Made by a program: the position numbers and the translations under genes. Shown here piece by piece: positions 23,673-35,680 of a stretch of 64,000 nt of DNA (the stretch's first letter is position 1; each line of letters opens with the position of its first letter). The notes under the pieces were generated by a model. That model saw only the letters and a list, made by a program, of their open reading frames with translations. It was not told where the DNA came from and did not search any database. The DNA is from Sophora flavescens (Eukaryota > Streptophyta > Magnoliopsida > Fabales > Fabaceae). Location: assembly GCA_030762895.1 (NCBI GenBank), contig CM061070.1:30097652-30161651 (forward strand), given 5' to 3'.

Positions 23673-25162
23673 TGGTCGCGCTGTCGCGCACGCGCCAAAA
23701 AGGACGAGCGGGTTTAAAACTGTAGTCTAGTGCGACAACTCGGATGTCGTCTCTCAAGGACTCTGAGAATATTATCTTTCGCAAAAATCAGTTTTGGGGG
23801 GGGGGGGGTTTGGATTGGAATGCAATTAAGAAACAAACAAAACAGAGCAATCAAAAACAGGGCAGTTCAAAGGAGATTATCAATTATCAAACAACGATTA
23901 ATCTACTGTCAAGAATTCCCAACTATCCTTGGTTAATGTAAACCCAAGCCCTAAGCAGATTCTTATCCCCTCCCGGTTGTAGTAGCAATTTACAAGCGAA
24001 ACTACTACCACAGATACATGTCCCTATTCCCGAATTAAGCAAACGGGATTAAGCCCTTCGTGAACTAAGCGAACACGAAATGTACACACGCAAATTAAGC
24101 AGATGCGATTAATTATAGGAACATGATATCACCAGAGATAAATCAATACAATACAGTATACTCCTGAATTAAGCAAACAGAAATACAAAGTATGGTATTG
24201 AAGAGGGAAAAGCAATTAAAACAGGGATTTACATAACCTCAAGTATATAGGATCCTCAAACAGTAGACTAATCCTAGGACTTAGTGCTCCATAGTAAAAA
24301 CGAAATCACAGAGAAAAATGTATATCAGAAAGTTGGAGAAGCAAAAGTTTTTACAAAATGTTGAACAGACCTTTTATACAAATTCGAGAATTGAGATGGC
24401 TCGCGAGGCGAACAAACATTCGCGAGGCGAATTTCATGAACTGTCAAGCAACCTTTGGCATTCTCGCGAGGCAAAGTGTCTTGCTCGCGAGGCGAGGATA
24501 TGAAGAGTTTCCTCCTTACGCCCATTATTGCCAACAGGGCCTAAACGTGATGCTCTCTGACTTACAGACTCGCGAGGCGAATGGATGCTCGCCAGGCGAG
24601 ACTCTTCAGCTTCAAAACTGCCACGGCCATGACCTTCAACACGGGCAAGCCGTGATCGTCTCTCGACTTTTCAGTTTGAATATGGGGGGAGTCTTGGGGG
24701 TGGCTCCAAATTTATTTTATTTTATTTTATTAACCTGAAAAACAGAAAATAACATAAATACTTTATTTAACTCTAAATCAACTAAATTAACATAAATACT
24801 TTATTTAACTCTGACTTTTTCAGGTTTGGAATACTCGCGGGGCGAGACCTTCTTCGCGAGGCGACCCAGAGACTTAGCAATTTCTTGGAACAGTCAGGCT
24901 TCGGGGTCGCGTGGCGAGCATGGCTTTCGCGGGGCGAATCCCCTGTTCTTTATTTTCTCAGCTTCTACTTAACCTGAAAACGAGGAAATAACCATAAGTG
25001 TATTATTTTGACTTAAAACTTGCTAAATTAACTTAAAACTACTCTAGAGACTCAAAACCTTGCTTGAGGACAATCTAATCTAATTTGGGTAAAAATACGA
25101 TATAATTTGCACGAAACCCTGGTCATACTAGCTATAAAACTAGATGAGCCAGAGGCTTATCA
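23673..25162 (-). repeat. 3' LTR of element C
   Basis: Starts TGGTCGCGC on the plus strand and ends GGCTTATCA. Longer than its partner (1490 against 1341), mainly because of about 150 extra bases at 24665-24818. The extra sequence reads like a piece of the D-type LTR (TTAACCTGAAAA through TTTATTTAACTCTAAATC). A G tract lies at 23806-23815. TATA-like box on the minus strand near 24370-24379. Confidence 0.9.
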
Positions 25163-26663
25163 AAATACCCCAAACTTAAACTTTGCTTGTCCCCAAGCAA
25201 ACTAAGACTCAAAAATCAAAAAGACTCAAGACCTGGCAAGCTCAAAAGATTCAATCAACATTGCACACATTCAAGCAATACATCAAAACAGTTTTTCTTC
25301 ATTGATTCCCCCTTTTCAAACAGAGCAATCCCCATATTCATTTATTCCAAACATTTGAGAGTTTCATCATGAAAACAATCAGAAATCTAAGCAGGGGATC
25401 TAAGTCACACACAAGAGGGAGATCACCAAATCCAAACAACTGCCTTCCTCACAAGGGCATTATTTGTTCACTCAGTCACTCAGTTTATGTCAGGCTAACA
25501 ACTTGCACTCAGTTTCACTTTTCAAGTACACTTCCCAAAAATTTGCTTTTCATCTCAAAATGGCTCCCACAGAAAACATGCAAGCAACATCAAAAGGTCT
25601 TTATTGGGTTGTAATGGGGCCTGGCTAAGGGTAGGATATACAAAGGAACTAAGCTGAAGACCCTAGGAACTAAGAGAGCATGAACTATATTTACACTTTG
25701 AATTTCACTCAAGTTCCTTTCTTTATTTTCTTCTTTACACTTCTGGGTGGCTATAGCTCTTTTTATTTCTTTTTGGCATTTTTGTATTTTTTTATTATTA
25801 TTATTATTTTTTTTAAGCAAACATTTGTACACTTTTTCTTTCACAAGCTTTTGGCTCCAACTCTTTTTTTCTTTTTTTCTCAATCCCAACAACATATTAC
25901 ACCTTGCAGCCACCCCAAACTTTGGTTCTTGCACCCATTCTAAGATTACATGCTCTCCTAATCCTAAGATCGGATTAACATGGTTTTCCAGATTTTTGGG
26001 CTTATAACATTAGGTTATCAAGAACTAACAGGCTAATAGGCTCAAAAGGGCTAACTAGGGAACATGCTTTAGGAATTGGTTTATTCAGGCCAAGTAGCTA
26101 TTTACAAGGAAAATGCCTAAATCATTTGCTACACACATATAATCATGCAAACCAAAAAGAGATTCAATCAAATCCAGGGAAGTGCAACTTGAAAGTGATT
26201 TTCACACATTTTGAAACATGTTGGAGGCTCAAAACCTCACCTGGACATTCATGCAAATTGTTTGAAAGAGATACTATCCCTAGTGTGTGCTCCCTATCAC
26301 CCCAAACTTATCATTCATCATGCTATCATAACAAAATACCAAAGTTCAGTTTTCAATTTCACATGGGAATCACAAAATTTTTCAAATTTTTCAGCCTAGG
26401 GGGAATCATCACATATCAATCATGCAAGCAATATGTGCAACATCAATCAAAATCTAGCAAACTTGCCAACTAAAACTTAACACACAAATGCTCCTGAGAT
26501 TCTCAAATTATTTAGGAGCTTTATTCAAAGAAAAGAAAACTTTATTCAAAGAAGAGAAAAACTACAACTAGTTCCCTCCCCCACACTTAAAACATGCATT
26601 GTCCCCAATGAACAACAACAGACTTTACACTCAGAGTGAGGGAAAGGAAAAGAAACTCCCTGA
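25163..26663 (-). other. Non-coding 3' region of C
   Basis: About 1.5 kb between the integrase stop and the 3' LTR, with a polypurine tract (AAGTTTGGGGTATTT) and the GCTTG-CAAGC hairpin at 25185-25198. T-rich low-complexity sequence at 25720-25880. No env-like ORF is visible, unlike classical Athila. Confidence 0.7.
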
Positions 26664-27880
26664 TCAAGCATCAGTGTAAGGTGGAGCATCCAAAGATAGC
26701 TCCTCAACATTAGCATCCGCAGGGTCAGCAGCATCCACACCATGGAACGGCTTCAACCTTTGCCCGTTAACCTTGAAAGTCTTGTTGGTACCTGTACTTT
26801 GAATCTCCACTACACCATAAGGAAACACATTAGTCACAACAAAAGGGCCATCCCATTTAGACCTAAGCTTCCCAGCCATCAATCTCAGGCGGGAATTAAA
26901 CAATAAGACTTTCTGACCCACAAAAAATTCTTTCCTAACAATCATTCTATCATGAAAAAGTTTTGTTCTCTCTTTATACATCCTGGAGCTCTCATAAGCT
27001 TCAAGCCTAAGCTCCTCAAGTTGCTGCAATTGCAGTTTTCTCTCAACACCAGATTTCTTCATGTCCAAGTTGCAACACTTTACTGCCCAATATGCTCTAT
27101 GCTCAACTTCCACCGGGAGGTGGCATGCCTTGCCAAAAACTAGCCGGAAGGGGGACATCCCTATAGGTGTCTTAAAAGCAGTCCTCTGGGCCCACAGTGC
27201 GTCTTCCAGACGGTGGCTCCATTCCCTTCTGTTTGGCTGCACCATCTTCTCCAGAATTTGCTTAATCTCCCTGTTTGATATTTCAGCTTGGCCATTGGTT
27301 TGGGGATGGTAAGCAGTAGACACTCTATGTACAACCCCATATTTTCTGAGTAAGGCCTCCAAGGTTCTGTTGCAAAAATGTGTGCCCTGGTCACTGATGA
27401 TGGCCTTGGGTATGCCAAACCTGCAAAAGATGTTGGACCTAACAAATTTTGAAACAATCTGAGCATCGTTAGTCCTAGTGGGGATTGCTTCCACCCACTT
27501 TGAAACATAATCTACAGCCAACAAAATATATACAAAACCAAAAGAAGGGGGAAAAGGACCCATGAAGTCCATCCCCCACACATCAAAAACTTCACAAAAG
27601 AGCATGGGCTGTTGGGGCATCTCACTCCTACGAGTGATTGCCGGGCCTGTTATTTGACATTCTTTACAACTCTTATATACCTCATATGAATCCCTAAAAA
27701 GTGTGGGCCAGTAGAACCCGGAGTCCAGGACTTTTCTTGCTGTCCTTTGAGGTCCAAAGTGTCCTCCAACTGGAGATGCATGTGAGAAATGCAGGATGGA
27801 CTCCTTCTCATGATCGGGTACACACCTCCGAATAACTTGGTCACTGCAAAACTTCCAAGATAGGGGTCATCCCACACATA
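26664..27880 (-). CDS. C integrase
   Basis: Ty3/gypsy integrase that would insert the cDNA into the genome. The HHCC zinc-binding segment (HASPVGGHFG, then YKSCKECQ) is read at about 27790-27650 and joins the core frame opening at 27620. The core has WGMDFMG (first Asp), AIISDQGTHF (second Asp) and NGQAEISNREIK (Glu), so D,D,E is complete. A C-terminal region follows (GQKVLLFNSRLRL, SKWDGPFVV). No chromodomain is seen, as expected for Athila. It ends at the stop at 26664, just before the non-coding 3' region. A frameshift separates it from RNase H near 27880-28040. Confidence 0.85.
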
Positions 27881-28042
27881 ATACTTTGCATCGCTCTTCA
27901 GCTTGTGGAACTTTTGTCTACTTGTACCTGCAGGAACAACACCAAAGAACTAGAAAATTTACAATGTCGACAAACCAGGGGGTTACCCCATACATATGTA
28001 ACAATCTCTCATCGGAAATCATCTTGGATGGGCAAAGTATCC

Positions 28043-29313
28043 TCATCCCTTGCTATCCTCGCTCAAATGATCTGCTACCAGATTTTCAGCTCCACTTTTA
28101 TCCTTTATCTCCACATTGAATTCTCGAAGCAAAAGCATCCACCTGATCAGTCTTGTATAATCTTCTGGCTTCTTCAGCAGATATTTCAAAGATTCATGGT
28201 CAGTAAAAACAGTCACCCTAGAACATAGCAAATAAGAACTAAACTTGTCAAGATCAAATACAATAGCTAGCGACTCTTTCTCGATGGTTGTGTAATTTGC
28301 ACGAGCGGCATCTAGGGTCCTAGAAGCATAGTGAATTACATGGGCAACCTTGCCCACCCTTTGTGCCAGAACTGCCCCCACAGCAAAATTTGAAGCATCA
28401 CACATCAGTTCAAACGGGAGTGTCCAGTCTGGGGGCTGGATGACAGGGGTAGAAGTCAACGCCTTCTTCAGATAGTCAAATGACTCTTTGCACTTTTCAT
28501 CAAACTGGAACAGGGCATCATTTTTCAGCAGATTTGACAATGGCAGTGCTATCTTGCTGAAGTCCATTATAAAGCGCCCGTAGAAACCTGCATGTCCAAG
28601 AAAGGAACGGATCTCGCGTACGCAAGATGGGTAAGGCAATGAAGCAATTACATTTATTTTTGCAGGATCCACAGAAATACCCTCTCGGGAAATTACATGA
28701 CCCAATACTATCCCCTGTTCTACCATGAAATGACATTTCTCATAATTCAGAATCAAATTAGTATCAATGCATCTCTGAAGAACTAGATCTAGACTATGCA
28801 AACAAGCATCAAAAGAGGAGCCATACACAGTAAAATCATCCATAAACACCTCTATGCAATTTTCAATAAAATCAGAGAAAATACTAAGCATGCATCTTTG
28901 AAAGGTGCCAGGAGCATTACAGAGGCCAAAAGGCATCCTCCTATAAGCAAACGTATCGAAGGGGCACGTGAAGGTGGTCTTTTCCTGATCCTCAGGGGCA
29001 ATATGAATCTGGAAATACCCGGAAAGCCATCTAGAAAACAATAATGGGACTGACCAGCCAGCCGATCTAGCATCTGATCTATGAACGGCAAAGGAAAATG
29101 ATCCTTTCGGGTGGCCTGGTTTAGCTTCCTATAGTCTATACAAACTCTCCAGCTATTCTGGACTCTAGTAGGCACAAGTTCATTATTCTCATTCCTAACT
29201 ACTGTTAGACCAGACTTCTTTGGTACAACTTGAACCGGACTTACCCAAGAACTATCAGAGATGGGATAGATAATACCTGCCTGTAGAAGCTTAGTCACCT
29301 CTTTCTTTACCAC
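28043..29313 (-). pseudogene. C reverse transcriptase and RNase H
   Basis: RT begins with KEVTKLLQAGIIYPISDSSW and VPKKSGLTVV, then YRKLNQATRKDHFPLPFIDQ and the motif-A block HYCFLDGF. A one-base deletion near 29020 shifts the frame (29041-28043), which then carries MPFGLCNAPGTFQRCM and the catalytic FMDDF. RNase H follows with DASNFAVGAVLAQ, TTIEKESLAIVF and TDHESLKYLL. Catalytic residues are all visible, so only the frameshift disables it. Role: copying the RNA and removing the RNA strand inside particles. Confidence 0.88.
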
Positions 29314-29547
29314 ATCCAGAATCAGTGGGTTAAGTCGCCTTTGGGCTGTCCTGATCGCTTAGCCCCATCCTCCAAGGAAAATTATGTGCATGCATCCGGA
29401 GGGGCTAATTCTGGAATATCGGCCAATGTCCACCCAATGGCCTTCTTGTTCTTCCTCGGAACTTCTAAAAGCTTGTCTTCCCGATCGGAGTTGAGGCTGG
29501 AGGAAATGATGACGGCAATGTTGCATCCCTCCCCAAGTAGGCATACT

Positions 29548-30236
29548 TTAAGTTCTCAGGAAGTGGTTTGAGTTCCAAAGGAGGTGGCTGCTCAACAGAT
29601 GGTGCATTGGGAGCAGCCATAGGGTCAAGGATTTCTGCTGAGTGGACAGCTCCACTCTCATTATCACTATCACTATCATCCTCACCCCTGCAAGGTTAAA
29701 TCCAAAAACTTCGGAACAAACAGAACATGGGTTAGTGTTAGTGCAGTTAGTACAAGTATATACATCATCAAAACCAGAAATAACAGGAAAATCAGAAATA
29801 AGGTCATCATGAGTGTCCTCAATGAGTTCAGACAACAACTCTAAGTGGAATACAGAGTGCTCCTCTCTTGGGTGCTTCATAGCATCAAAAATCTTGAATT
29901 TGGCCACAATACCACCAAACTCCATCGACATAGTCCCATCATAAACATCAATCTTGGTCTTGGATGTCATCATGAACGGTCTCCCCAAGATTATGGGTGA
30001 TCTCTTTGGATCGAGTCTCTCCCGCCATATCTAGGATATAGAAGTCTGCAGGGGAATATCAAATCATCAACTTGCACTAGGACATCCTCTACCATCCCCA
30101 TGGGTCGGGCACTTTAGTCCTGTTAGCCAATCGAATGGTAAGACACTGTGTCTTTGCAATGGCCCCGAGATCAAGGTTATTAAAGATGGAGGTAGGCATG
30201 ACATTGATTGATGCTCCCAAGTCCAGCATGCGGTTC
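29548..30236 (-). pseudogene. C protease end and CxxC linker
   Basis: Frame 29988-29548 holds the conserved end of the protease region (MGRPFMMTSKTKIDVYDG and MSMEFG). A linker with the cysteine motif CTNCTNTNPCSVC follows. A frameshift near 29695 then takes it off. The preceding protease active-site region (29989-30236) is broken by further shifts. Element B has the same blocks unbroken. Confidence 0.75.
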
Positions 30237-30237
30237 T

Positions 30238-31405
30238 TCAAACTTCTTGTCCCCAATAGTGCATGGGATAGTGAAGGTGCCTGGATCCTTGCACTTTTGT
30301 GGCGATGACTTGATTAGGGGCTATAGAAGCAACTCTCTCTATCTTTGATTGGATAAGCGCCGAGACATTCATTCCCAAGTCAACCCTCTCATTAGTCTTC
30401 ATCTTCCTCTTGTTAGTGCATAGGTCCTTCAGAAATTTAGCATATCTGGGCACTTGCTTGATCACATCCAACAGTGGAATATTAACAGCTACTTTTCTGA
30501 AAACCTCAAGAATCTCCTTCTCTTTATTTTCACCACCCATCTTCAAATTTTTCTGAATTCTGTGTGGGAATGGAATGGGTGGTCTATACACTCTCTCAGT
30601 TTCAACTTCAACCACAGGCTCAGGAGTAGCCTCAACAGTAGGCTCAGGAGTAGCCTTAACAGTTTCTTCATCCTTTCCAGAAGTGGCCTCAACAACCTTT
30701 CCAGATCTCAGAGAGATGACACTCACATTAGGGTTGGAGGCATTAGGATTTATCACTTGGGTCGTGTGCAGGCAGCTGGTTTGTCCCTTGACCTTGTTGT
30801 ATGCTATTCATGGATGTGGCCAACTGTCCAATCTGTGTCCTCAAATCTTGAATACTAGCATCTGTCCTCTGCTGAAACTGTACACTAGATGCAGCCATTT
30901 GCTTTACCAAGTCTTCTAATGATGGTCCAGAAGGTGTAGAAGTGGACACTGGAGGATGATTCTGAGGTGCCATCGGCTGTTTTTGGGAAGAGTTCCCATA
31001 CCGCAGATTAGGGTGATTTCTCCAGCTAGGATGATACCTATTAGTAGAGAGGTCTGGAATACTGTACCGATTCTGACTGGCTCCTTGATTATAGGGGTTC
31101 ACTGCATAAGCCTGAGGTACTTCACTGACAAATTCTTCTCTCTGGATCGGGCATGGATCAAATGGATGCTCAGGTGTATTGCACATGCTACATAACTTTG
31201 CCGGCTGAACCTTGTCTATTGCCAATTGTCTTACAAAGGAAGTCAGCTCATCCAATCTATTCTCAAGGGCGGCTTGGTTAGAAGATGAACTATGAATCTC
31301 ATGCACACCTCTTGGCTCAACTGAATTTCTTCTTGTAGAAAACTGTTGGGAATTCAACGACATGTTCTCAATAAGTTGCTTAGCAAAGGGGGTCTTATCA
31401 ACCAA
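30238..31405 (-). pseudogene. C Gag C-terminal half and protease start
   Basis: Starts after an in-frame TAG (31415-31417). It contains the block ENMSLNSQQF, a cysteine-rich knuckle-like CSMCNTPEHPFDPC, a glutamine-rich helical region and VYRPPIPFPHRIQKN, the entry to the protease linker. Frameshifts lie near 30750 and 30300. It matches B at 33550-34720 closely. Confidence 0.8.
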
Positions 31406-31414
31406 TGCTCCCCA

Positions 31415-32095
31415 CTAGCAAAGATCCAACAGATTCCTATCCATAGGTAACAATCCTTCATAAAAGTATTGGATCAGGAGTTGTTCAGAAATTTGATGCT
31501 GAGGGCAACTAGAGACCAAATGTTTGAACCTTTCCCAGTATTCAGCTAGTGACTCGTTCCCTTGCCTGATGCCACATATCTCTTTCCTTATTGAAGCAGC
31601 TCGTGAAGCAGGAAAATACCTTTCTAGAAACACCCTCTTCAAATCATTCCAAGTGGTGATGGAGTTAGGCTCAAGGTACAATAGCCAATCCTTTGCAGCT
31701 CCTTGGAGTGAAAATGGAAAAGCCTTTAGCTTGATACTGTCCTCAGTGACTCCCTCTGCTCTCGAGGTTGTGGAGCATACAACTTGGAATTCTTTCAAGT
31801 GCTTGTGTGGATCCTCACCTGCAAGACCATTAAACTTGGGCAACAGGTGAATAAAACCAGATTTCAGTTCAAAAGGGGTGTCAGCACCAGGATAAGAAAT
31901 ACATAATCCATTATAGTTGACATCAGGGGCAGCAAGCTGCCTTAATGTCCTCTGGTCTCCCATGTTTTCAAAAGTAGTTTTAAAATTGGAATTACTACTA
32001 GTGCTAGCCCGAAATTCCCTACGGAGTGTGTGCAATGTTCTTTCAATTTCCGGGTCAAAATCACACAGTTCAGGGCAATGAGACCTAGTAGCTAG
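31415..32095 (-). pseudogene. C Gag N-terminal half
   Basis: Same capsid blocks as B (FELKSGFIHLLPKFNGLAGE, WNDLKRVFLERYFPASRAAS), closed by TAG at 31415-31417 after MDRNLLDLC. First ATG is MGDQRTL, but coding similarity to B reaches further upstream (CDFDPEIERTLHTLRREF). The premature stop separates it from the rest of gag. Confidence 0.82.
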
Positions 32096-32176
32096 ACCAA
32101 TTCAAAACAGAACAGAAATTAAAAGAAAGAGGAGAAAATAAAATAAAAACAAATTGCGAAAAATAACAACTCAGAG

Positions 32177-32194
32177 TCCCCGGCAACGGCGCCA
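32177..32194 (-). other. C primer binding site (tRNA-Asp)
   Basis: Minus strand TGGCGCCGTTGCCGGGGA, exact, five bases inside the 5' LTR. Confidence 0.92.
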
Positions 32195-32199
32195 ATTTT

Positions 32200-33540
32200 T
32201 GGTCGCGCTGTCGCGCACGCGCCAAAAAGGACGAGCGGGTTTAAAACTGTAGTCTAGTGCGACAACTCGGATGTCGTCTCTCAAGGACTCTGAGAATATT
32301 ATCTTTCGCAAAAATCAGTTTTTGGGGGGGGGGGGGGGGGTGGATTGGAATGCAATTAAGAAACAAACAAAACATAGCAATCAAAAACAGGCAGTTCAAA
32401 GGAGATTATCAATTATCAAACAACGATTAATCTACTGTCAAGAATTCCCAACTATCCTTGGTTAATGTAAACCCAAGCCCTAAGCAGATTCTTATCCCCT
32501 CCCGGTTGTAGTAGCAATTTACAAGCGAAACTACTACCACAGATACATGTCCCTATTCCCGAATTAAGCAAACGGGATTAAGCCCTTCGTGAACTAAGCG
32601 AACACGAAATGTACACACGCAAATTAAGCAGATGCGATTAATTATAGGAACATGATATCACCAGAGATAAATCAATACAATACAGTATACTCCTGAATTA
32701 AGCAAACAGAAATACAAAGTATGGTATTGAAGAGGGAAAAGCAATTAAAACAGGATTTACATAACCTTAAGTATATAGGATCCTCAAACAGTAGACTAAT
32801 CCTAGGACTTAGTGCTCCATAGTAAAAACGAAATCACAGAGAAAAATGTATATCAGAAAGTTGGAGAAGCAAAAGTTTTTACAAAATGTTCAGAACAGCC
32901 TTTTATACAAATTCAGAATTCAGAAGGCTCGCGAGGCGAACAAACATTCGCGAGGCGAATTTCATGAACTCACAAGCAACCCTTGCCATTCTCGCGAGGT
33001 GAAGTGTCTCTCGCGAGGCGAGGATATGAAGAGTTTCCTCCTTACACCCGTTATGGCCATCGTGGGCCTAACCGTGATGCTCTCGACTTCCCGGACTCGC
33101 GAGGCGAATGGATGCTCGCGAGGCGAGACTCTTCAGCTTCAAAACTGCCACGGCCATGACCTTCAACACGGGCAAGCCGTGATCGTCTCTGACTTTTTCA
33201 GGTTTGGAATACTCGCGGGGCGAGACCTTCTTCGCGAGGCGACCCAGAGACTTAGCAATTTCTTGGAACAGTCAGGCTTCGGGGTCGCGTGGCGAGCATG
33301 GCTTTCGCGGGGCGAATCCCCTGTTCTTTATTTTCTCAGCTTCTACTTAACCTGAAAACGAGGAAATAACCATAAGTGTATTATTTTGACTTAAAACTTG
33401 CTAAATTAACTTAAAACTACTCTAGAGACTCAAAACCTTGCTTGAGGACAATCTAATCTAATTTGGGTAAAAATACGATATAATTTGCACGAAACCCTAG
33501 TCATACTACCTATAAAACTAGATGAGCCAGAGGCTTATCA
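32200..33540 (-). repeat. 5' LTR of element C
   Basis: Pairs with 23673-25162 at high identity by eye apart from the insertion in the other copy. It has a long G tract (about 17 bases near 32324-32340), longer than in the 3' copy. TATA-like box on the minus strand near 32899-32908. Dyads at 33148-33182 resemble the TCACGGCC type. Confidence 0.9.
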
Positions 33541-33545
33541 GTTAC

Positions 33546-35680
33546 TGCCGATGGATAGGAATATTTTGGATGCTGCTAGTAGGGGAGCACTTGTTGATAA
33601 AACCCTAGCTGCTGCCAAGCAACTAATTGAAAATATGTCACTGAATTCCCAGCAATTTACAACCAGAAGAAATTCTATTGAGACAAGAGGTGTGCATGAG
33701 GTCCATAGCTCTTCGTCCCACCAGGCCCTTGAGAATAGAATGGATGAGCTCACTTCTTTTGTAAGGCAATTGGCAATAGATAGGGTTCAGCCTGCAAGGT
33801 TGTGTGGCATGTGCAACTCTCCTGAGCACCCGTATGATGCATGCCCCATTCCGAAGGAAGAGTTCGTCACTGATCTGTCTCAGGCTTATGCAGTCCATCC
33901 TTACAATCAAGGCAACAGTCCGAACCGGTACAGCACTCCAGACCTCTCCACAAATAGGTACCATCCCAATTGGAGGAATCATCCTAATCTTCGGTATGGG
34001 AACTCATCCCAACAACAACCGATGGCAGCACCACAGAATCCTCCTCAAGTGACCGCTTCTGCACCTTCTGGACCTTCACTGGAGGACATGTGCAAGCAAA
34101 TGACTTCACAAATGACTACATTTTTCCAGCAGCAATTTGGACAGTTCCAAGCCTCACAGGCACAGTATCAGCAGCAAACAGATGCTAGCATTCAAGACTT
34201 GAGGACACAGATTGGGCAGCTTGCCACATCCATAAACAACATACAGCAAGCTCAAGGGTCAAACCAACTACCAGCACAGACAGTGATGAATCCCAATGCA
34301 TCTAATCCTAATGTGAGTGCCATTTCTCTGAGATCTGGAAGAGTTGTTGAGGCAACCTCTGAAAAAAATGAAGAAACTGTTGAGGTAACTCCTGAGCCTA
34401 CTGTTGATGTTGAAGCTGAGAAAGTGTACCGACCACCAATCCCCTTCCCACAGAGATTGCAGAAAAATAAGAAGATTGGTGGTGAAGACAAGGAAAGGGA
34501 GATTTTTGATGTGTTCAGAAAGGTAGCTGTGAATATTCCCCTTCTAGATGTGATCAAGCAGGTGCCCAAGTATGCAAAATTTCTGAAGGATCTATGCACC
34601 AACAAAAGGAAGTTGAAGAATAATGAGAGAGTTAATTTGGGAAGAAATGTTTCAGCTCGTATCCAGTCTAAGCCTGCACCAGAAAGAGTTGCTATTTTAA
34701 CCCCTACTCAGGCACTACCACAGAAGTGCAAGGACCCATGCACTTTTACTATTCCATGCACTATTGGGGACAGAAAATTTGAAAATTGCATGCTGGATTT
34801 GGGAGCCTCCATAAATGTCATGCCCACTTCTATTTTCAATAACCTTGATCTTGGGCCCTTGCAGTATACAGGTCTCACTATCCAGTTGGCCAACAGGACC
34901 AGTGCCCGCCCCATGGGAATGGTAAAAGATGTGCTGGTGCAAGTTGATGAGTTGATCTTCCCTGCTGACTTCTACATACTGGACATGGCTGGAGAGACAA
35001 ATTCCAGTACATCACCAATCATCCTGGGCAGACCGTTCATGAAGACAGCTAAGACTAAGATTGATGTTGATGATGGGACCATGTCTATGGAGTTTGGTGA
35101 TATTGTGGTAAAGTTTAATATCTTTGATGCCGTGAAACAACCATTGGAAGAGCACTCCGTTTTCCACATAGAGCTGCTTCCTGAGACTATTGAGGACACC
35201 CATGAGGACTTGTTTTCTGATTTTCTATTTGTTTCTGGCTATGATAATATTTCTTCATGTCCTGATTGTACTAACACTAACCATTGTGTGGTGTGTGCTG
35301 AGATTGCTGCATGTTTAGCAGGTGATGGATTTGTCAGTGCAGTGAATGAGGAACATGCAGAAGATGAAGCAGCGCCGGAGACCCTCCCTACCTATCTGCC
35401 ACCTCCCCCTGCGAAACCACCAGAGGGACTGGATTTTGCACCATGGCCAGTTCAAGGGGTTGAACCCCAATTTTATTGGGAGGACTTTGTTGAGGAAGCG
35501 GTCGTCTTTGACCCAAGAGGAAGTGATAAGTCCGCCGCATTGGGCAAGGTCACCATCATTGTCAAGTGCTCACTCATATATCAAGGCTGCAAGTTATGGG
35601 ACCATGAAATGAACTCTATCTCTTTGGCCTTATGCTACAAGCAATGGGATCCAGGCGGAAACTCCTACACTGCCACCTGA
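33546..35680 (+). CDS. B Gag C-terminal half, protease and WDPGG module
   Basis: Continues the B gag frame across C with no stop; B's uninterrupted product would be about 917 residues counted from 23054. Order: ENMSLNSQQF block, cysteine-rich CGMCNSPEHPYDAC, glutamine-rich helix, PPIPFPQRLQKN linker, then an aspartic protease (DLGASINVMP, LGRPFMKTAKTKIDVDDG). Next comes a CxxC-x5-CxxC motif (CPDCTNTNHCVVC) and, in place of RT and integrase, about 100 residues. These include a proline run, PWPVQGVEPQFYWEDFVEEA, VVFDPRGSDKS, LIYQGCKLW and CYKQWDPGGNSY. The sequence after the stop (TGATCAGGGAGT) is where C integrase also ends. Protease catalysis seems possible; the module's role is unknown. Confidence 0.85.

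Larger units (their letters stand above)
23673..33540 (-). mobile_element. Athila-like element C, gag-pol
   Basis: Complete 9.9-kb minus-strand element with LTRs, tRNA-Asp primer site, gag, protease, RT, RNase H and integrase. A perfect 5-bp duplication GTTAC lies at 23668-23672 and 33541-33545 within B gag. It is the only element in the window with RT and integrase of this family, though gag and protease carry stops and frameshifts. No env-like ORF is seen. Confidence 0.93.
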
